A DNA stretch of 64,000 nucleotides, from the NCBI GenBank assembly GCA_004794785.1, contig SJOL01002939.1:678004-742003 (forward strand). Reading direction: 5' to 3'. This DNA comes from Opisthorchis felineus. Lineage: Eukaryota > Platyhelminthes > Trematoda > Opisthorchiida > Opisthorchiidae. The position numbers and the translations under genes are program-made. Of this stretch, positions 46,153 to 59,484 are shown one piece after another (within the stretch, counting starts at the first letter, position 1; each line of letters opens with the position of its first letter). Under the pieces are notes generated by a model. That model saw only the letters and a program-made list of their open reading frames with translations, did not search any database and had not been told where the DNA came from.

Positions 46153-47862
46153 CTGAAACCTAAAGTGAGATTTGTAGGCAAAATTTCATAAAATGAACCA
46201 AAGGAAAGCAGCTAAGGTGTCCTAGACAATAATTCCGGATAAAATAGATGATGAACTTGTCCACAAGCAAAAAGGTTTTCGCGACAATAGTTATTTTAGT
46301 TATCAGAGAGCCATTGCCTAACCTCAAATATCAAAACGTTCGCTAAGATATTGTGGTGGCCATTGGCACTTCTTTGTCATCATATGCTCGGTTCTGTCAA
46401 CGAAAACCCTTGGAGCCTCCATAGGGGAAAACACGCACAGCAGCAAATTTCAACGAAGGCGACGTTTTAGAAAAACGAGCATGGTGCTTCCTCAGAACGT
46501 GACTGCAAAATCAGCTCCATACTTGTGATTCGTTAGAAACCTAGAACAATAGCAACCCGTTTTAGCTGAGGCTGTCACTTGACAGTGGGGATCCGCATTG
46601 AAAATTCAGCAACCTGCGTTGAATTCCTCCGCTTGATTGCACGTGGGCTGTTGTTTAATTTTTTCCGTTCAGTAAAAGCTGTTACGAAGAAGGCTTGGAG
46701 GATTTGGAAGCGTATCACATCACAGTGTTACACCGACTACCAGTTGCTTTGTCCTGCGAAGCGTATCTTCTATCCTACAGCATGCAGCACTTTCCTAACC
46801 TTGGAATTCGAATCAGTGGAACTCATTTATTTGGCGCCTGCGCAGCCTATTGTCATCATCTGAGTGGGTTGCAATTGCTTTCACACCAGTTCCCTGTATA
46901 AGCTAGCTGAAGAACAAAAGAGTATCGGTTGGCCAAGTCCACGGTTTATCACAGTAAACTACTTTGCATGTGAAAGCATATCCAGTGCAAACACACACAA
47001 CTGAACCATCTACCTTTCCAAACCAACAGTTTCCAAAACAGTAAACGATGTCCCGACACTTATAACTACCTTACTTGCATGTCTGTAGAGGTCAGCTCAA
47101 GCAAATACATTGAGACGCAAAGATATTCTGCGAGAATGGAGGTCTGGCCAGTACGGTGTCTTCAGACCGTTAAGTCCAGGGCATTCGGTGGTATCACAGC
47201 TACGGTAAAACAAATCTATCGTCAACTGTTTAGCTCGCCAAGCTTAGGTCTACAAAGATTTACGTGTGTAAAATTTGAGGCCGGATCCACATCAGTTTAC
47301 ATGATGTGAAAAATTGGCGAGCACTTAGCCGTGGTGGGATACAGTTTTTCAAAGGAGCAGAACCACAGGGATTACAGACAAAATATTTTGTTGCCAATAT
47401 AGGAGCAGACCATGGCGGAACTTTGCGAATCTTCCTGTGGGTGCATGGGATAGCATCAAAGATGCCCCTATTCACATTTTAATTTCGGCAAAAACTGTCA
47501 ACTGCTTGCTTAAATTTTAACCAGGATAGTATGCGTCCTTGTCATTTTTAAATTGTGGGTTTTGAGCCGAACACTGATGTAGAGAATTATACGAAGATTT
47601 AAGTTCCATTTAGGGTACTTTGCAGAATAAATTACATCAATACTATGAAAATCTGGAAATGAGATTGTAGTGACAATCGAGAGGGAGAAACTTATTACTG
47701 CGCAACGACAATAAAGTGTTACGAATTTGCGGAAATCGTTGTTTTATTGCTAGTGAATAGGCTACATTTTTCTCAGCTGAAGCAAACCCCCATCAGTGGC
47801 AATGCTGTCTGGAGGAAGGTGATATCATTCCGAAATATTTGTGGATGAACCATGACTGATAC

Positions 47863-48050
47863 TTCCAAAGACCACAACCCCGGACAATCAAGGCATGAAA
47901 ATTGTATCTTTTTACTACTGGATGTCATTTTCACACTTTTTTTACGGAGCCGGTCGATTTTTATGATGAGTTCTGAGTTCTTCACATTCATATGCTTCAT
48001 GTGTAGCAATGCAATAATTTGAAAACAGGCAAAAATGATCAGTTTTCCTC
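47863..48050 (-). CDS. Candidate iGluR ATD exon
   Basis: The acceptor TTGTTTTTTAG is very good and the donor GTATCA acceptable. It encodes about 62 residues beginning GKLIIFACFQIIALLHMKHM and later ELIIKIDRLRKKS and KKIQFSCLD. The alternation of hydrophobic strand, charged helix and a strand ending CLD is what the middle of an ANF-receptor-like amino-terminal lobe shows (family order: strand, ..LL.EIK.., strand ending in DC). The two-base start fits the one-base end of the 55.1 kb candidate, and the phase-0 end fits the 45.9 kb candidate. The sequence match itself is weak. Confidence 0.4.
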
Positions 48051-51000
48051 CTAAAAAACAACAGTCTGACATTACCGAGCTCCAATACTCCTCTAACTTC
48101 CTAAGTTCAGCGATGTCATCTCCCGCACAAAAACTTCAAGCTTTTCTGTAATTTGACCTACGACTTACGTTGGACAGTGGGAATGTTCGGCTCAGAATAG
48201 TGCAAGTCTTGTTATATGCTCAAAGGCAAAGCATTATTTAGGCCCTAGGAGCAACTGAAAATCATATTTTACGACGGCTGAAAACAAACATCGATTTCCG
48301 TAATGTCGGTGTCTTCTATATTAGGTCATTTACTGAACCACCGGATACTGCTGCCCGTTATCACGAGTAGGCTGGAAGATTGGCTATTTGAGGAAGCTGA
48401 CATACGTCAGCCACTTAAGAGCTGGGTTAAATCACGTCCCGTGAAAATGGGGAACTGAGCAATATGCAGGACCTTTCAACTGCTCCTATAAAACATTTAT
48501 CCCATCTACCAGGAAAGTGTATTGAAAGACAAGGATAGTTTTTAATTTTTGTCACAACGTATAGGTCCCTTGGGAGCTCCTATTGAAATGTGACCACAGA
48601 CGTAGCACTACAGTCAGTATACGAGGTTCCTGTTGGAGGTGTCTCTGTCAGCTTCCATCCGAGACCGACAGACACGCCAAAGGAACTGCAGTTTAACGAG
48701 GAACATTGACACTTTACAAATTCATGAAACATAGGACCAACAAGATAATTCCTAGGAGTGTGGATGGAACAACGACTCTCTTAACTGAAGAATTCAACCA
48801 AATCAACTAATGATCCAGATCTGAAACAACATAAATAATAAGAATGAAGGCAGTGAACACATTTAGCATAGTTTTACAACATGAAGTTCGTAAAATATAT
48901 CGGAACAGTTTATCTTATTCGGTCCACACACGTCCAATTTCCACGACCTTCGTGAGGCAAAACCTGTTCCTTAATGATTAAATGACAATAATTACTGAAT
49001 TAAAATGTTAAGTACGTAAGTATATAAAAGGATGTGTTCAGAAAAAGGCGAGTTGCAAAAGATTGTATGTGAAATCAACTCTAGAATTGTTATCGCGTTT
49101 CTCCTACTAAAATACTGCTGTTCGTGGATACACTGCAGTTCCTCATGGTTAAAAGATGTGGAATCTGACCAAAAAACAAACAACAACTAAAAAGTCTGTC
49201 GCAAGTATAAAAAATGGAAAGCCAGTTCGATAGAACTATCGAAATACCCCATGTCATAACTCTATCAGCTGCGGTTTTACTCTGTCTCTGCCATTTGGAC
49301 TCAAAATCCTCCTAAAATGTCCCCTCTTTGCCCTTTTGGTTATTGGACGACGTTCCCACTTGTGTCTCCAGCTCCATCTCAGAGATATCGCTAACGTTGT
49401 TTTCAACTTGAAGGTGGTGGAATTTTGCACACCAAGCTTATTGGTATACCTTATGAACCCACAGTCGGTTGAGAGTTATTAATGCAATTTGGTTAGTCCA
49501 AATTGCTTACGGGGAGCAGAAATTCCATCTTCTTATGGTTAAAATCATACCTCTGAATTAGAAATGGTGCTTCTGAACAGCTGTCATCCTAATGATGGTA
49601 ACATGAATTGGCTTTTTTCAGAAAAGAAAATTTTTTACTCATCAGGAATTACGGGGTTGTCTTACTGACGCCGCAGTTGGCTCAATATTCGCAAAATTGA
49701 TAAGGCTTCGCTTGGGCAAACTCCATTTTCTCACAGAATGGCAATGTGCTAAGTTTGCGAGTCTACCAAAGTGCCCTGGTATTCACACAGAATTTCCGAC
49801 TTAGTAGTCGGATTTGACGTGGTCTCCTCCAATAGAGTGGAGAACTTAGATAACTTCAATGGTTTAAAAGGCTTTGATGTGTGCACTTAAACAATGGATA
49901 ATCTAATATTGCCACCACTGAAGGATGTGATGGCCAAATTAGGCAGCTAGCGAGACGTCGAGAATCAACTTCTGTCACGTCACACGGATGTGTTGAACTA
50001 CCTGACTTGGGTTAGTAAACTCAATCCATTTATGAGCAAATGACACAGCAGGCCTACTGAATTGTGTGTGCTTTTGACCCGAAAGCTGAACTGATAGTTG
50101 AGGATCTGGATGTTGAATGAAAGTGCGGCATGGTTATGGTTGGAGGAGCTGCGATAAAACGACATAAATGTTTTAACAAAAACTCGCCTGATGTCACAAT
50201 CCCTTCTGATGGTTATATATACTTGTATCGCACTTGTTTCAAATTCTGGATGTTTGTACGCCAATTCATTTATTTCTCAAATTTTAAGGAGGTTCGTGAT
50301 AAGTCTATAACTTTCTGGAAAAGCACCTTCATTTTATGAAAAAAATGATAAACCCATTAATGTGTTCTGGAAAGTAGACGCAACATGGATGATACTTTAA
50401 CTAACCGTCTTTTCTTGTAAACAATACTGGAAAAGCGAAAGCATTGTTGACGTTTGTCTTTGAGGCTCGGGATAGTCACCCACAATTAGCACAAGAAATT
50501 TTAGTGCCATGCCTTCACCAACCACGTGCCCTGAAGTGGGCAGAATCACCCTTATGAAATAGGGTTTGCGCAGTCAGTCAACCACTCTGTTGGGTGATGA
50601 TGGATCCAAAACTCCATGATCGTGAGAAAGCAGTCTATCGGTCCGGTCGTAGTGAGCTGTTTATTTATCAGTCCTCTCAGTATAAATGGACTTAACTGTG
50701 ATACAGAAGGACCTGCACGTATTTAGTTCGATGCTTTGGATTGGAAATATCCCATTGGGGAAATATCCAAATATGTTTGCCGTGTTTAGGGAGAAATCGG
50801 TCCTCATGCCCCGTTTCCCACATCTTTTATGTTCGGCAGTAAAAGGTTTTGCAAAAAGCTGCGCCATGGTCGTTTAATCGAGCACAAATGACTGTTTTGT
50901 TTCGCCACCATGCGGAATAAAACTGACACCGAGAAAGCAAAAGTTGCGTTTTGAAGCTGTTTTGGTCCATTTTGACAATTAAAGGGAAGCCGAATTTGTT

Positions 51001-54000
51001 TTGGGGCTTGATAGAATAGGTTGTTGTTTGAATATTAGGAGGCTGCTGTTCCCTAGTCACAAGGACCGCATCTGTGTAAAAGAATGAATGATGACAAGTT
51101 CTGCTTGAGTGCAAACCACCTATCGTTGAAAAGTGGGTTTCAGATCGCATCTGGACAACTGCACATTCGAAACCTGTAGGTCATTGGACGTTGTGGTGTT
51201 GGTGTTTTGCCATAAATACCAATAAATAACCAATGAATGCGTGACGTTTTGAGGTTCCCTAATATGTGACAAAGATTTGGGTTCCAAAGATATTTAAAAA
51301 AACTCAGTTTGAACTATACACACGTTTCGGACCTAGCACAGCTCATCATTTATCCTGGTTATTTACGAAAAATCTGTTGCAAACAAAGTATACTGCCGTT
51401 GAATATCTCAGTCACAACTTACACCTCTTTCATCAACTAGTCGTCAGCTGTCAGCGAGCGGCAGCTACTACACGGACCTGTCAACCAATTTCGCTTTCAG
51501 TTGCTTCATCGAGCACAACAGTAGTTCCGATAATACGCCTATTTACGCAGTACAGACCACGTAAACTGCACGACTGGACTGGTCCGTTGGAAAACACCCC
51601 AGCTTTGATCCTAGTTGTCAAAAAGACTATCCTGTAACACACATCATGTGAAAATAATGTGCACGTTCTGTTATTTGCACCGAAATGGCTGTTTTCAAAA
51701 TGCTGTGTGTTTGTAAGTGACAGCGAATAAATGTCAGGCCTGATTCCAGTATAGATTTAGTTTTTGCAAAGAAGGACGTCCAAATAAGTTGCATTAACAT
51801 GTTACCTTCAGTCTATGTATAATAGTTAGTCTAGTATATTTACTCGGCTCTTACAAACACCTTTAATGCGACGAAACTCGGTGTTTCAATGATTAAGTCA
51901 CCATTCAACTCGACGGTGTTCTCGAACACATAAATACTTTGCCGATATTTTTGCAGTGAAAAATATACAGGGTAACTTAAAAACCTAAAACTTAAAAAGC
52001 GTACGCTAAGAAATTTCAAAAAATTCGACCCTGAACATTTATTATTTCAGGGCTGTGTAGTGTATGCTCCCACTCTATCTTTAACTTTTGTACCAAAATG
52101 ACCTCATATTTTGCTTCAGGTTTCAGTAATAGCGGTGAAACTGTTACAGTCTACAGATGATTGTATGATATCTGAAAAAAATCTTTTTGGTAGGCTCTTT
52201 GAAGTTCTGTTGGCGCACACTCAGGTTTCTCAATGTTAGATGTCTGCCAGACAAAGTTGGTCAAAATTTACTTGAGCACTCTGTTACATTTTCTTGTGGT
52301 CAGTTTTTCAGAGAAAGGGGGTGTTTTCAACAAAAACCACTGTGACGTATGAATGAAGGGAAATTTCTGCAGAAAAGTGCTACGTCATTCTGAAGCTTCG
52401 ACAAAGCACCACTGGGTTTACTCTCACATCCCAATGAGTAAATTTGAAACGTTTGGAAGACTGTTCGTTCGTCGTTACTTCATGTTCTACATGTAAATTT
52501 AGAAGTATTGTTGTGCGGCTGCGAGACTTGGCCTCTTTGACGGGGAATATGAGACATCTTCAGACATCATCAGTGTCTATCCAAATTGTGTGACTGAGTG
52601 TCGTAGTTGTAGGCACCTCGGACGTTTGTAGTAAGCTAGATCTAGGTTTCCCTCTCTGTCCGATATTCCTTTTTTTATTGTAAAGCCTTATCCAAATAAA
52701 CTGTCATGGTTGTATGATAGTGAATCACCAGTGTTTTCATCTGAATGAATCATCCAATGAGTGATTGACACTTAGTTGTTATATCGTGTCATTGTGGATG
52801 CTAATCACATAAACCAAATTATTATTAGGCTGAAATGAAAACAAACACTGTTAAGCTGTTTCATTACCTATGCAGAGGAGGTCGAGCCCTCAGACTACGT
52901 TCAACCGTATTATCCGGGTGAGATCTGTATCGGTTTTTACATTTCAAAGCGATCGACAGTAAAACTTACAGGCGGATTCAACGATATCTAAGTAAGTAAA
53001 TTAAAAATACCAAATATCTACACGCCACCATAAATCTCTAAGTGGCTCAGAGGAAGACTAATTTCAAAGATGAGTGAAACCAATATCCATCACTCGAGGA
53101 GCCATCCATAATGTGAACAAGAGATGTATTTTTCGTGACTGAAGAATGAGTGGCGTTGTATTCTGTCTACGTGAAAGATAATCAGACTGCTGGTCAGCCT
53201 CTTGTGAGTGAAAGGCTAACTGTTCAACCGCTGGCCGGAATGGTCGTGATTTCGAAACTCCCTTAAGTTCGTGGCATGCGCACTACTGATGATTATAAAA
53301 AGGGATGAAACAGCTGTTCAGGACTTCTCAGCTTTTCAGAATAGTTTGGTCTTACTGACTGGACGAAATCTCAACGGAAAATTACCTTATCGTTTCACAT
53401 TATCATCAAATTGTGAAAAGATAGAAATTTATTCAAAACATGCAGAAACCGACAGTTCACTGTATACGTATTTTGATCAGTTGTTTCATAAACTGTATAG
53501 AGGAAATTACCTGGTCATAAAAAATACTGGTCAAAATTAGCCATGAATTGGACTTTGTTTTGCCGATAGCTTGAGCAAAATTGAACCTCATGATCATCAT
53601 GTTCAGTACATCTAGCCAGATGATTTTTATTTCAAGTATAATTCTTGTGGCGGTTAGTTCTACTAGTTTGACAAGTTTTATGCTTGAGCATTCACGGGGA
53701 CGCAAAAAAGGTTTTTGAGGACGTTTGGTACTCGATTGTTTGCCAGATGCAAGCTAAGTTAAATGTGGGTATTTGTGTGAAACGCGAGTTCTTGTGTCCT
53801 GACACCAGGTTGTCCAAGTAAACAAGGTTCATCTTTCCCTTTTAATTGTTCTACTCAATCCGGAAGCTACCGTCAGCAATGTCAGTCTCCAGATTTGTTT
53901 TTAAATGTTTGCTTACGTTTCCTCATTAGTTCGGAAGGTTTTGCGAAAAACCCGTGATCAGACAAATGTTTCAGAATACCAACTGTGTTATGTATACCGC

Positions 54001-55029
54001 GTGACCAAAAATGTCCCCTCGTCCATTGTTTGTTACCAAGACATATTACCCGTTTTCTAACACAGAAATTTCGCTGTCCGTAAATTTGACCCATAAAAAA
54101 GAATTTTATAACTTTTTGTTCTCCTTTACTTAAAGGTAGCTGTAAGGCGGTGCGTTGAGGACTGACCTTGTTCTTTTTACTGATAAAAGTATTGGTTATG
54201 GAAAGCCGTGAAATCAACTTTAAACACGAAGAGCTCTGTTTAGCGAGCATTTTTTCACAAATATGTTTACAGGTGAGTGAATAACTTAAATTGTATGGTT
54301 TTCAGCTATAGTGGCTCATCATTTAGGAAAAAAGCTTGTTGACTGCTACGCTGTGGTTTTGAATGCTGATGTTGGAAAGTGAACGGCCTAGCTTCATATG
54401 AGTCGGCCTTAGTTAGCGGAACTGAGAGCAATCTCAGGAAGGAACGTCAATTTCAAGTTGAAACATCGAATCACATGCTATCTGAATTCATTTGTTAGTC
54501 ACGCGTGTATTAGTAAAATAATCATCTCACTTTATTCTTGAACAAATCAACCATAAAATAAATATCGCATTTTTAACTCTATAAACGAACATTTGGACCC
54601 ATTTGAGGCATATATCTCGTTGTTTGCCAAATCATCTGTCTTTTCCTTCAGATTGGTAGGTCTAACGAATGTGGCCACTTGTGTTTTGCTTGATAAAAAC
54701 AGAATTGCTAGCTAAAAGCAAACAGCTGGTCTAACCTGAACGCTGACATCTAGTCGCACTGTAATTACTGTAAATCGCACATAAAATTACAGTGAATGTT
54801 TTGGTTGTTTCATCTTCACAACTGTTGAATTTCAAACAGCAAATACTGTACCATTTCTGTTCGATTTCATAAAAATAAGATGTTGCTTGCTCACGACCCA
54901 GATGCGAGAAAGCGTAGTTAGAAGTGTATACACACTGTACCCATACACTTGTGAATTGACTAAAATTTGTAATAAAGTGACGTAGGGGATCAATGACATC
55001 CGCCATTCACCATTTCCAAAAATTCTCAC
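48051..55029. other. Non-coding stretch between candidate ATD exons
   Basis: Seven kilobases with one recognised repeat, the SINE at 53.18-53.42 kb. Open frames at 49998-50264 (minus), 50827-51150 (minus) and 51266-51637 (plus) have no recognised motif. The first two could hide a missed ATD exon (for example a TTTTACACAG acceptor near 51.07 kb), but the evidence is too thin to call. Confidence 0.45.
53180..53420 (+). mobile_element. SINE family 3, near full length
   Basis: Collinear with 30.53-30.72 and 32.64-32.87 kb: CTGCTGGTCAGCCTCTTGTG, GCTGGCCGGAATGGTCGTGA (head), GGGATGAAACAGCTGTTCAG, CTTTTCAGAATAGTTTGG and TTTCACATTATCATCAAATT. The pol III boxes are decayed. Confidence 0.75.
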
Positions 55030-55161
55030 CTTGCGAAAGAAATATCACATCAGTAAATTCCCACAAGCCTCGTGTAGGCGAAGCTAAAAAGTTTTCTAAC
55101 ATTTCACCAATGAGTCCCACAACACCCGTCATCTTTTTCACTCTTTTCAGTTCCCAGTCCA
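55030..55161 (-). CDS. Candidate iGluR ATD exon, first lobe
   Basis: Acceptor GAAGTAG and donor GTGAGA frame 43 codons: DWELKRVKKMTGVVGLIGEM, LENFLASPTR, GLWEFTDVIFLSQ. GVVGLIGE followed 15-20 residues later by GLWEFTDVIFLS matches the ANF-receptor lobe pattern GV.A[LI].G[PS]......L.....IP.I.... . It is unbroken over its length, and its one-base overhang pairs with the 48.0 kb candidate. It could belong to another receptor with the same fold. The region lies just 5' (in gene sense) of the 48-45 kb candidates, as expected. Confidence 0.5.
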
Positions 55162-55336
55162 CTACTTCACAAGACAACTTTGATCTTTTTCAATAATTAA
55201 CTTTAAAATTCGTCGTAATAAGTTTGTGAACATTTCTCTTCTAAATGCATGTGACACTTTTTCTTTAAAAAAATACTCATAAGACTGCTGAGAGCTGAGC
55301 AAATTTATGAGTGGTTTCCTTCAAGAGAATGTATTG

Positions 55337-55720
55337 AGATATCTCGAATATTGTGTGCTGTCGAGTATTTTCAGCAACATTATGAATAGTGTATTACGTC
55401 CACACAATGTATCGCGATATTTTGAATACCATGCAAACTGAAACATGAGGCGGCCTGGTGCAGCACATTCAGTTGCTTCAAAAACATTATAAACGAGAGA
55501 TTCAGGTGGGTTCAAGATGAGTTTCCCGTCAAAACCAAATTGGTACCAAGTGAGTGCATAAGTCAAATTTCGTGCCATTGGGGGTTCAAGTAGAGCATAA
55601 GGTTGACGGAAACTCGAGAACTGCACCTAGCTGATGAGCCCCAAGAAGGTGGAACCCGGTCGTGGGCTGTCGAAGATTTTTCAGCAACCTCATGAGTTGC
55701 GTATTACGTCTGTACAATTA
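55337..55720 (+). repeat. Family A hammerhead repeat in tandem, 309-bp period
   Basis: GTGTGCTGTCGAGTATTTTC at 55353 and GTGGGCTGTCGAAGATTTTT at 55662 start the same segment. Both continue CAGCAAC.T.ATGA.T....TATTACGTC, giving a period of 309 bp. Between them lies one complete unit: the GCAACTGAAACATGAGGCGG region, the AAACGAGAGATTCAGG region, CAAGTAGAGCATAAGGTTGA and the hammerhead. The repeat start coincides with the base just after the predicted hammerhead cut. Confidence 0.8.
55625..55667 (+). ncRNA. Hammerhead ribozyme relic, family A
   Basis: CTGATGA at 55631-55637 and GGTCGTGGGC at 55658-55667 are kept. GGGCGAAACC has become GGTGGAACCC, which removes the invariant A after GAA and weakens stem II. 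It is probably inactive today. Confidence 0.65.
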
Positions 55721-56089
55721 TCAACTCCATTTCCAAAATGACAGATATATATTTTTCATTTTTGCAGTACGACTTTCAGTAAGGGACTTTGAATGGGTGG
55801 AACCTTGCATTTAGGAACAGTTTCTGTGTCACTAGAATCTCAGAAAGAGCAATTGTTATTTCAGTGCTCTGAGCGAGGTACGGGAAACCATTATTGAGAG
55901 TCCATAGTAGCTCTCCAAGAGGGAAGAAGCTTCTATGCACAGGGCGAACCTGGGATAAGATCCGCCAGTCGCATACCTCTTTGAACTTACATGAAAGTAG
56001 ATTTGATTACAATAACACTTGCGTGGTATACCAACTGAGCTGCGAAAATATAAAGGCAGATCAAAATAATCACGAATAAGTTGTTTCGC

Positions 56090-56270
56090 TCTCTCTTTGG
56101 TTTATTTGATGAGCTGGGCAATTTGATTGCAAACGTTTCATCACCCATCGAGGTGACATCATCAGTGCGTTGTTAGGGAGAGCAGTGGATTGTAGAGATG
56201 GGTCAGTGGTTTTGGTTGTGGGTTGTGGTTGTGTCGGTGGTTGTGATTCACTCGATTTGTGGATGGCAGC
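56090..56270 (-). mobile_element. Family C hammerhead-like repeat, minus strand
   Basis: The reverse complement runs ACCCACAACCAAAACCACTG, CCCATCTCTACAATCCACTG, CCTAACAACGCACTGATGAT and ends AAATTGCCCAGCTCATCAAA. It is collinear with the second half of the 59.5-59.8 kb copy. It supplies the 3' half of the 131-codon minus-strand frame at 56070-56465, so that frame is at best half non-repeat. Confidence 0.75.
56129..56168 (-). ncRNA. Hammerhead-like motif, family C, copy 2
   Basis: Minus-strand order: GCA, CTGATGA, T, GTCACC, loop, GGTGAT, GAAA, CGTT, TGC. GCA/TGC is the stem I base, GTCACC/GGTGAT stem II, ACGT stem III, and the cut would follow GTT. The core is perfect. One extra T separates the core from stem II, just as family B has an extra A. 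It is the best family C copy. Confidence 0.55.
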
Positions 56271-58689
56271 ACCAGCTAAACTGATATACCAATACAAGAC
56301 ATAGTTAATGTGCAAATTATCCACATAGAATTCCTCGCCATTGCATTTTGTTTTATCCTTATTCTTGAGAGCATTGATAAGGCCTATCAAAGCAGATATA
56401 TCTGAAATACTTGTTTTATGTGGGTCTTCCGGGACAGGAATCACTACCAATGACAGTACATACAAGAAACAAAGGGGTACTTAAATTTACGGCACAATTG
56501 ATATAAAATCATTTTGCCGGTTTTACAGTATCCCAGCAGGTCTGCGGATTGTGTATGCTTATTTGTATGCCTGCCGACATAGTTATGTATTTTAATAACC
56601 TTTCTGTGCCGATACCGTCCTGAAAGTGTACAAACCAAACTTTGGCGCCTGAAGGAGATAAAAAAAACATTAACCGTCATGGTGTTACGTTCCTTACCTA
56701 ATAAAAGAACGTTGAATTAAACGTCTGGGTTACGTTTGAGTATATACATATTACAGAAGAGACATTCTCTACTCGGTGATTTCGGCGTCCTATTAATATC
56801 AATTACAGCTATTGACCTGCATGCCAGAAGCATACAGCTATGCACACCAACATTCCTTTGGTTTTAAAGAGTATCAATAGATTTTTCTGGTGTTAGCATT
56901 CCGTGGATATACTACTGGAATACGCCTGGCTTATTTAATGGAGCCGAGCTGATGTGTTTGAGTGCGTTGACGGCTTTCCACTGGGTTCCGAACACTTCTT
57001 CCTTCTTGAAAATTCCTACACATGTTTAGTGACTAACCATAACCAGAGTTTTCTCAACTACCACGAGTGTCTCACTGGCGCCTGACTGATCATCCGCAGT
57101 GAGCTTTCACCAATGCAGACAAACATCCTGCTCCAGTTTACCTCATACTGCCAAGTTCATATCCTGTTTTATCCAGCATCCTAGCATTTCTGAAAGAAGC
57201 CGCGCTTTATTCTTCAACTGCCTGAGCTTCTCACGACTCGCATTCTCTGAAGGTCAATTTTGTGGCATTCCATATTAACTTGGTCTCCTTCCGCCTTCCG
57301 CTACCAATAATTTGACTAAACTTTTTCTGCAAAAACTCCCAGTTTTACATTGCAGCTCCTCTTTTAACTCACGGTAAAAACGCGTCCAAACCTGAAGTAA
57401 TACAGCCTGTAGTGGACGTATATGGCCCTACTCACTGTCCATTTTAATGGTCAATCACCAACCGGATTATCTTACTGTTAACAACGTCTTTGCTGCATGA
57501 CACCACCAACAGTGGATTGAGTGTAGCTTATTTGCACTTGGGCTTTCAGACGCCAAGGGGGCAGTAGAAATCCTGAACTGAACTACGTCTAACGATGTTC
57601 CGTGTGATGTATGGATACACTGTTAAATCTGCGGTTGATAAGCATATTGCGTAATCCTTATTTATCCACCAGCGATACCAATAAATTTATAGGTACTAAA
57701 GTCATCAGTGCGTATTCGCCAAAATGCGCAAAGCAACGGTTTTGCTTAGTATTGACTCGTCAGATTTATTGTACTTTATAACAACACAGAGTGAATCTCG
57801 TCGCGTACCTACTCGGCACATGAGCGATTTCTTGTTTGTACGATGACGTCCTTTCGGTGCAGTTAAATTCAGTCTCATTCCTAATCACATATCGCGTTTT
57901 GGCATCCGTTTTCGCATGGTGGCTGTCGATAGTGCGTTCATACATACACGTAAATGGAGACTAAAAACCACCACATTTGTAAGGTATGTTTTGTCTGAGT
58001 AATCCCGGTTCCAAAACCGATACTTTGCTAAAGTGAAACCATCACAGGCTGCATTCGCTCAGTTTAATCGTGTTGCAATTTTACTCTGTCCCCGAGCCGT
58101 TCTCGTTTGACCTTGACATCAGTGGGTACAGATAGCAAAACTTAAAAAAACAAAACCGTAGCTTCGCTAGGACCTGTTGTCAAAAACATTTGACGTTAGT
58201 TAATGAGAAGTGATATTATCTAATTTTGGGTGTAGTCAGTGTACGTTATCCTTGTAACACTTTACTCAGTCCAATTTGTAACTTCAGACTTGCGCTTAGA
58301 GGCAGTAAATTCGTGAAATAAAAGTTCACATTCAAGGACAAAGAAAACTTCAGCATTAATATCGAAATTCAGTCGCGGAGCCTGTTATACTGAAGACGTT
58401 GAGGAAAACACTGTGCACAGATGGAAAGCTGCAATTGGTATTCAGCGCATCTAAGGCACGGTGTTGTTTGTTAGTGTTTTGAGAGAAGCAACATAACCTT
58501 ACCTCAAGAGTAACTCTGAGGTTGCTGTCAGGCCGTCAAAACACTTGTGTGTTCTACCACTGAGTCGTGTTCAACACTTCTGCACCTCACTTACTGCTAC
58601 TTCAAGTAGTATGGGTAATACACCGAATTCCATTTTACTGTTGATAGAGACGTTCGGTAGCTACTAACTTCTCCTCATCTTCTTGGCGT

Positions 58690-58990
58690 GAAAAATTGCA
58701 CACATCGGCCAAATGCTCTCATTTGCTCACCAATTTGTTTGTAACCGACGACTCAGCTGAAGCCCCACCAAAACTCTCGTTTATGGTACTCTTCAACTTA
58801 ATGCGCCGCACAAAGACCGCGTCATGTTACGGTTTTTACGATATTCCATGCAGAGCAGTAAACTGTTTTGACGAAAATCACTCAGAAGAATGTTGAAAAC
58901 TCTCCGACAGCCCACGATCGGTTTCGCCCTTTCTTGGAACTCATCAGATACACACACCTCCTAAGTTCCCGGCAAACTTATGTTCATTAC
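58690..58990 (-). mobile_element. Family A hammerhead-bearing repeat, minus strand ribozyme
   Basis: Contains CTCGTTTATGGTACTCTTCA, GCGTCATGTTACGGTTTTTA and, reversed, the hammerhead segment ending ATAAGTTTGCCGGGAACTTA. The order of blocks matches the left half of the palindromic copy at 35.1 kb, i.e. the ribozyme is antisense to the neighbouring CTCATTTGC block. Confidence 0.7.
58910..58953 (-). ncRNA. Hammerhead ribozyme, family A, diverged
   Basis: Minus strand: GTGTAT, CTGATGA, GTTC/GGGC stem II (two G-U pairs), GAAA, CCGATC, GTGGGC. The core is intact and the triplet is ATC. Stem I pairs only at its base (U-G, A-U, U-G), so folding is weak. Confidence 0.55.
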
Positions 58991-59484
58991 TCATGTTCAG
59001 ATCACACTTGTTCGAACAGTCCTCCTGGTTGAATTATTCGGGTTTCTCTGCACCAACTCGAAGATGCACGGGCTCAAGGTTCTTCTCACATCAGAGCTCA
59101 TCAAGAGTGCATATCCTTCGATTGCCGGGTTTTGGAAACCGTGCTCTTAATGTACACGACGAATGTGCTACTGTCACTAAACCAGCTTATCCCATCATTG
59201 ATATCCATACATGAGGACTAAGAAGGCCGCAAATTCAATCTGGAAAGCGAAAAAAATTTTTGGTATGCGGAGACACGTGACACGGAAGGGAATTTCTTGA
59301 AGCATGGTACACCATGACGGATTCGATCAACCGATGCACTGAACTGGATCTAATTTACGCACCACTACGCAAATGACCAACACCTCAACCGGAATACTAA
59401 AAGAGAGCCGAATATGGGATTCACAAAACTAGAAACAAGGAACTACTTGGAGTCGGATTAACAAAGGTCACAAGCTGGAATCCA

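Noticed and set aside
56070..56465. 131-codon minus-strand frame as an ATD exon
   Set aside because: Its 3' half is a family C repeat. The 5' half lacks a good donor, and its acceptor phase does not fit the 61.0 kb exon.
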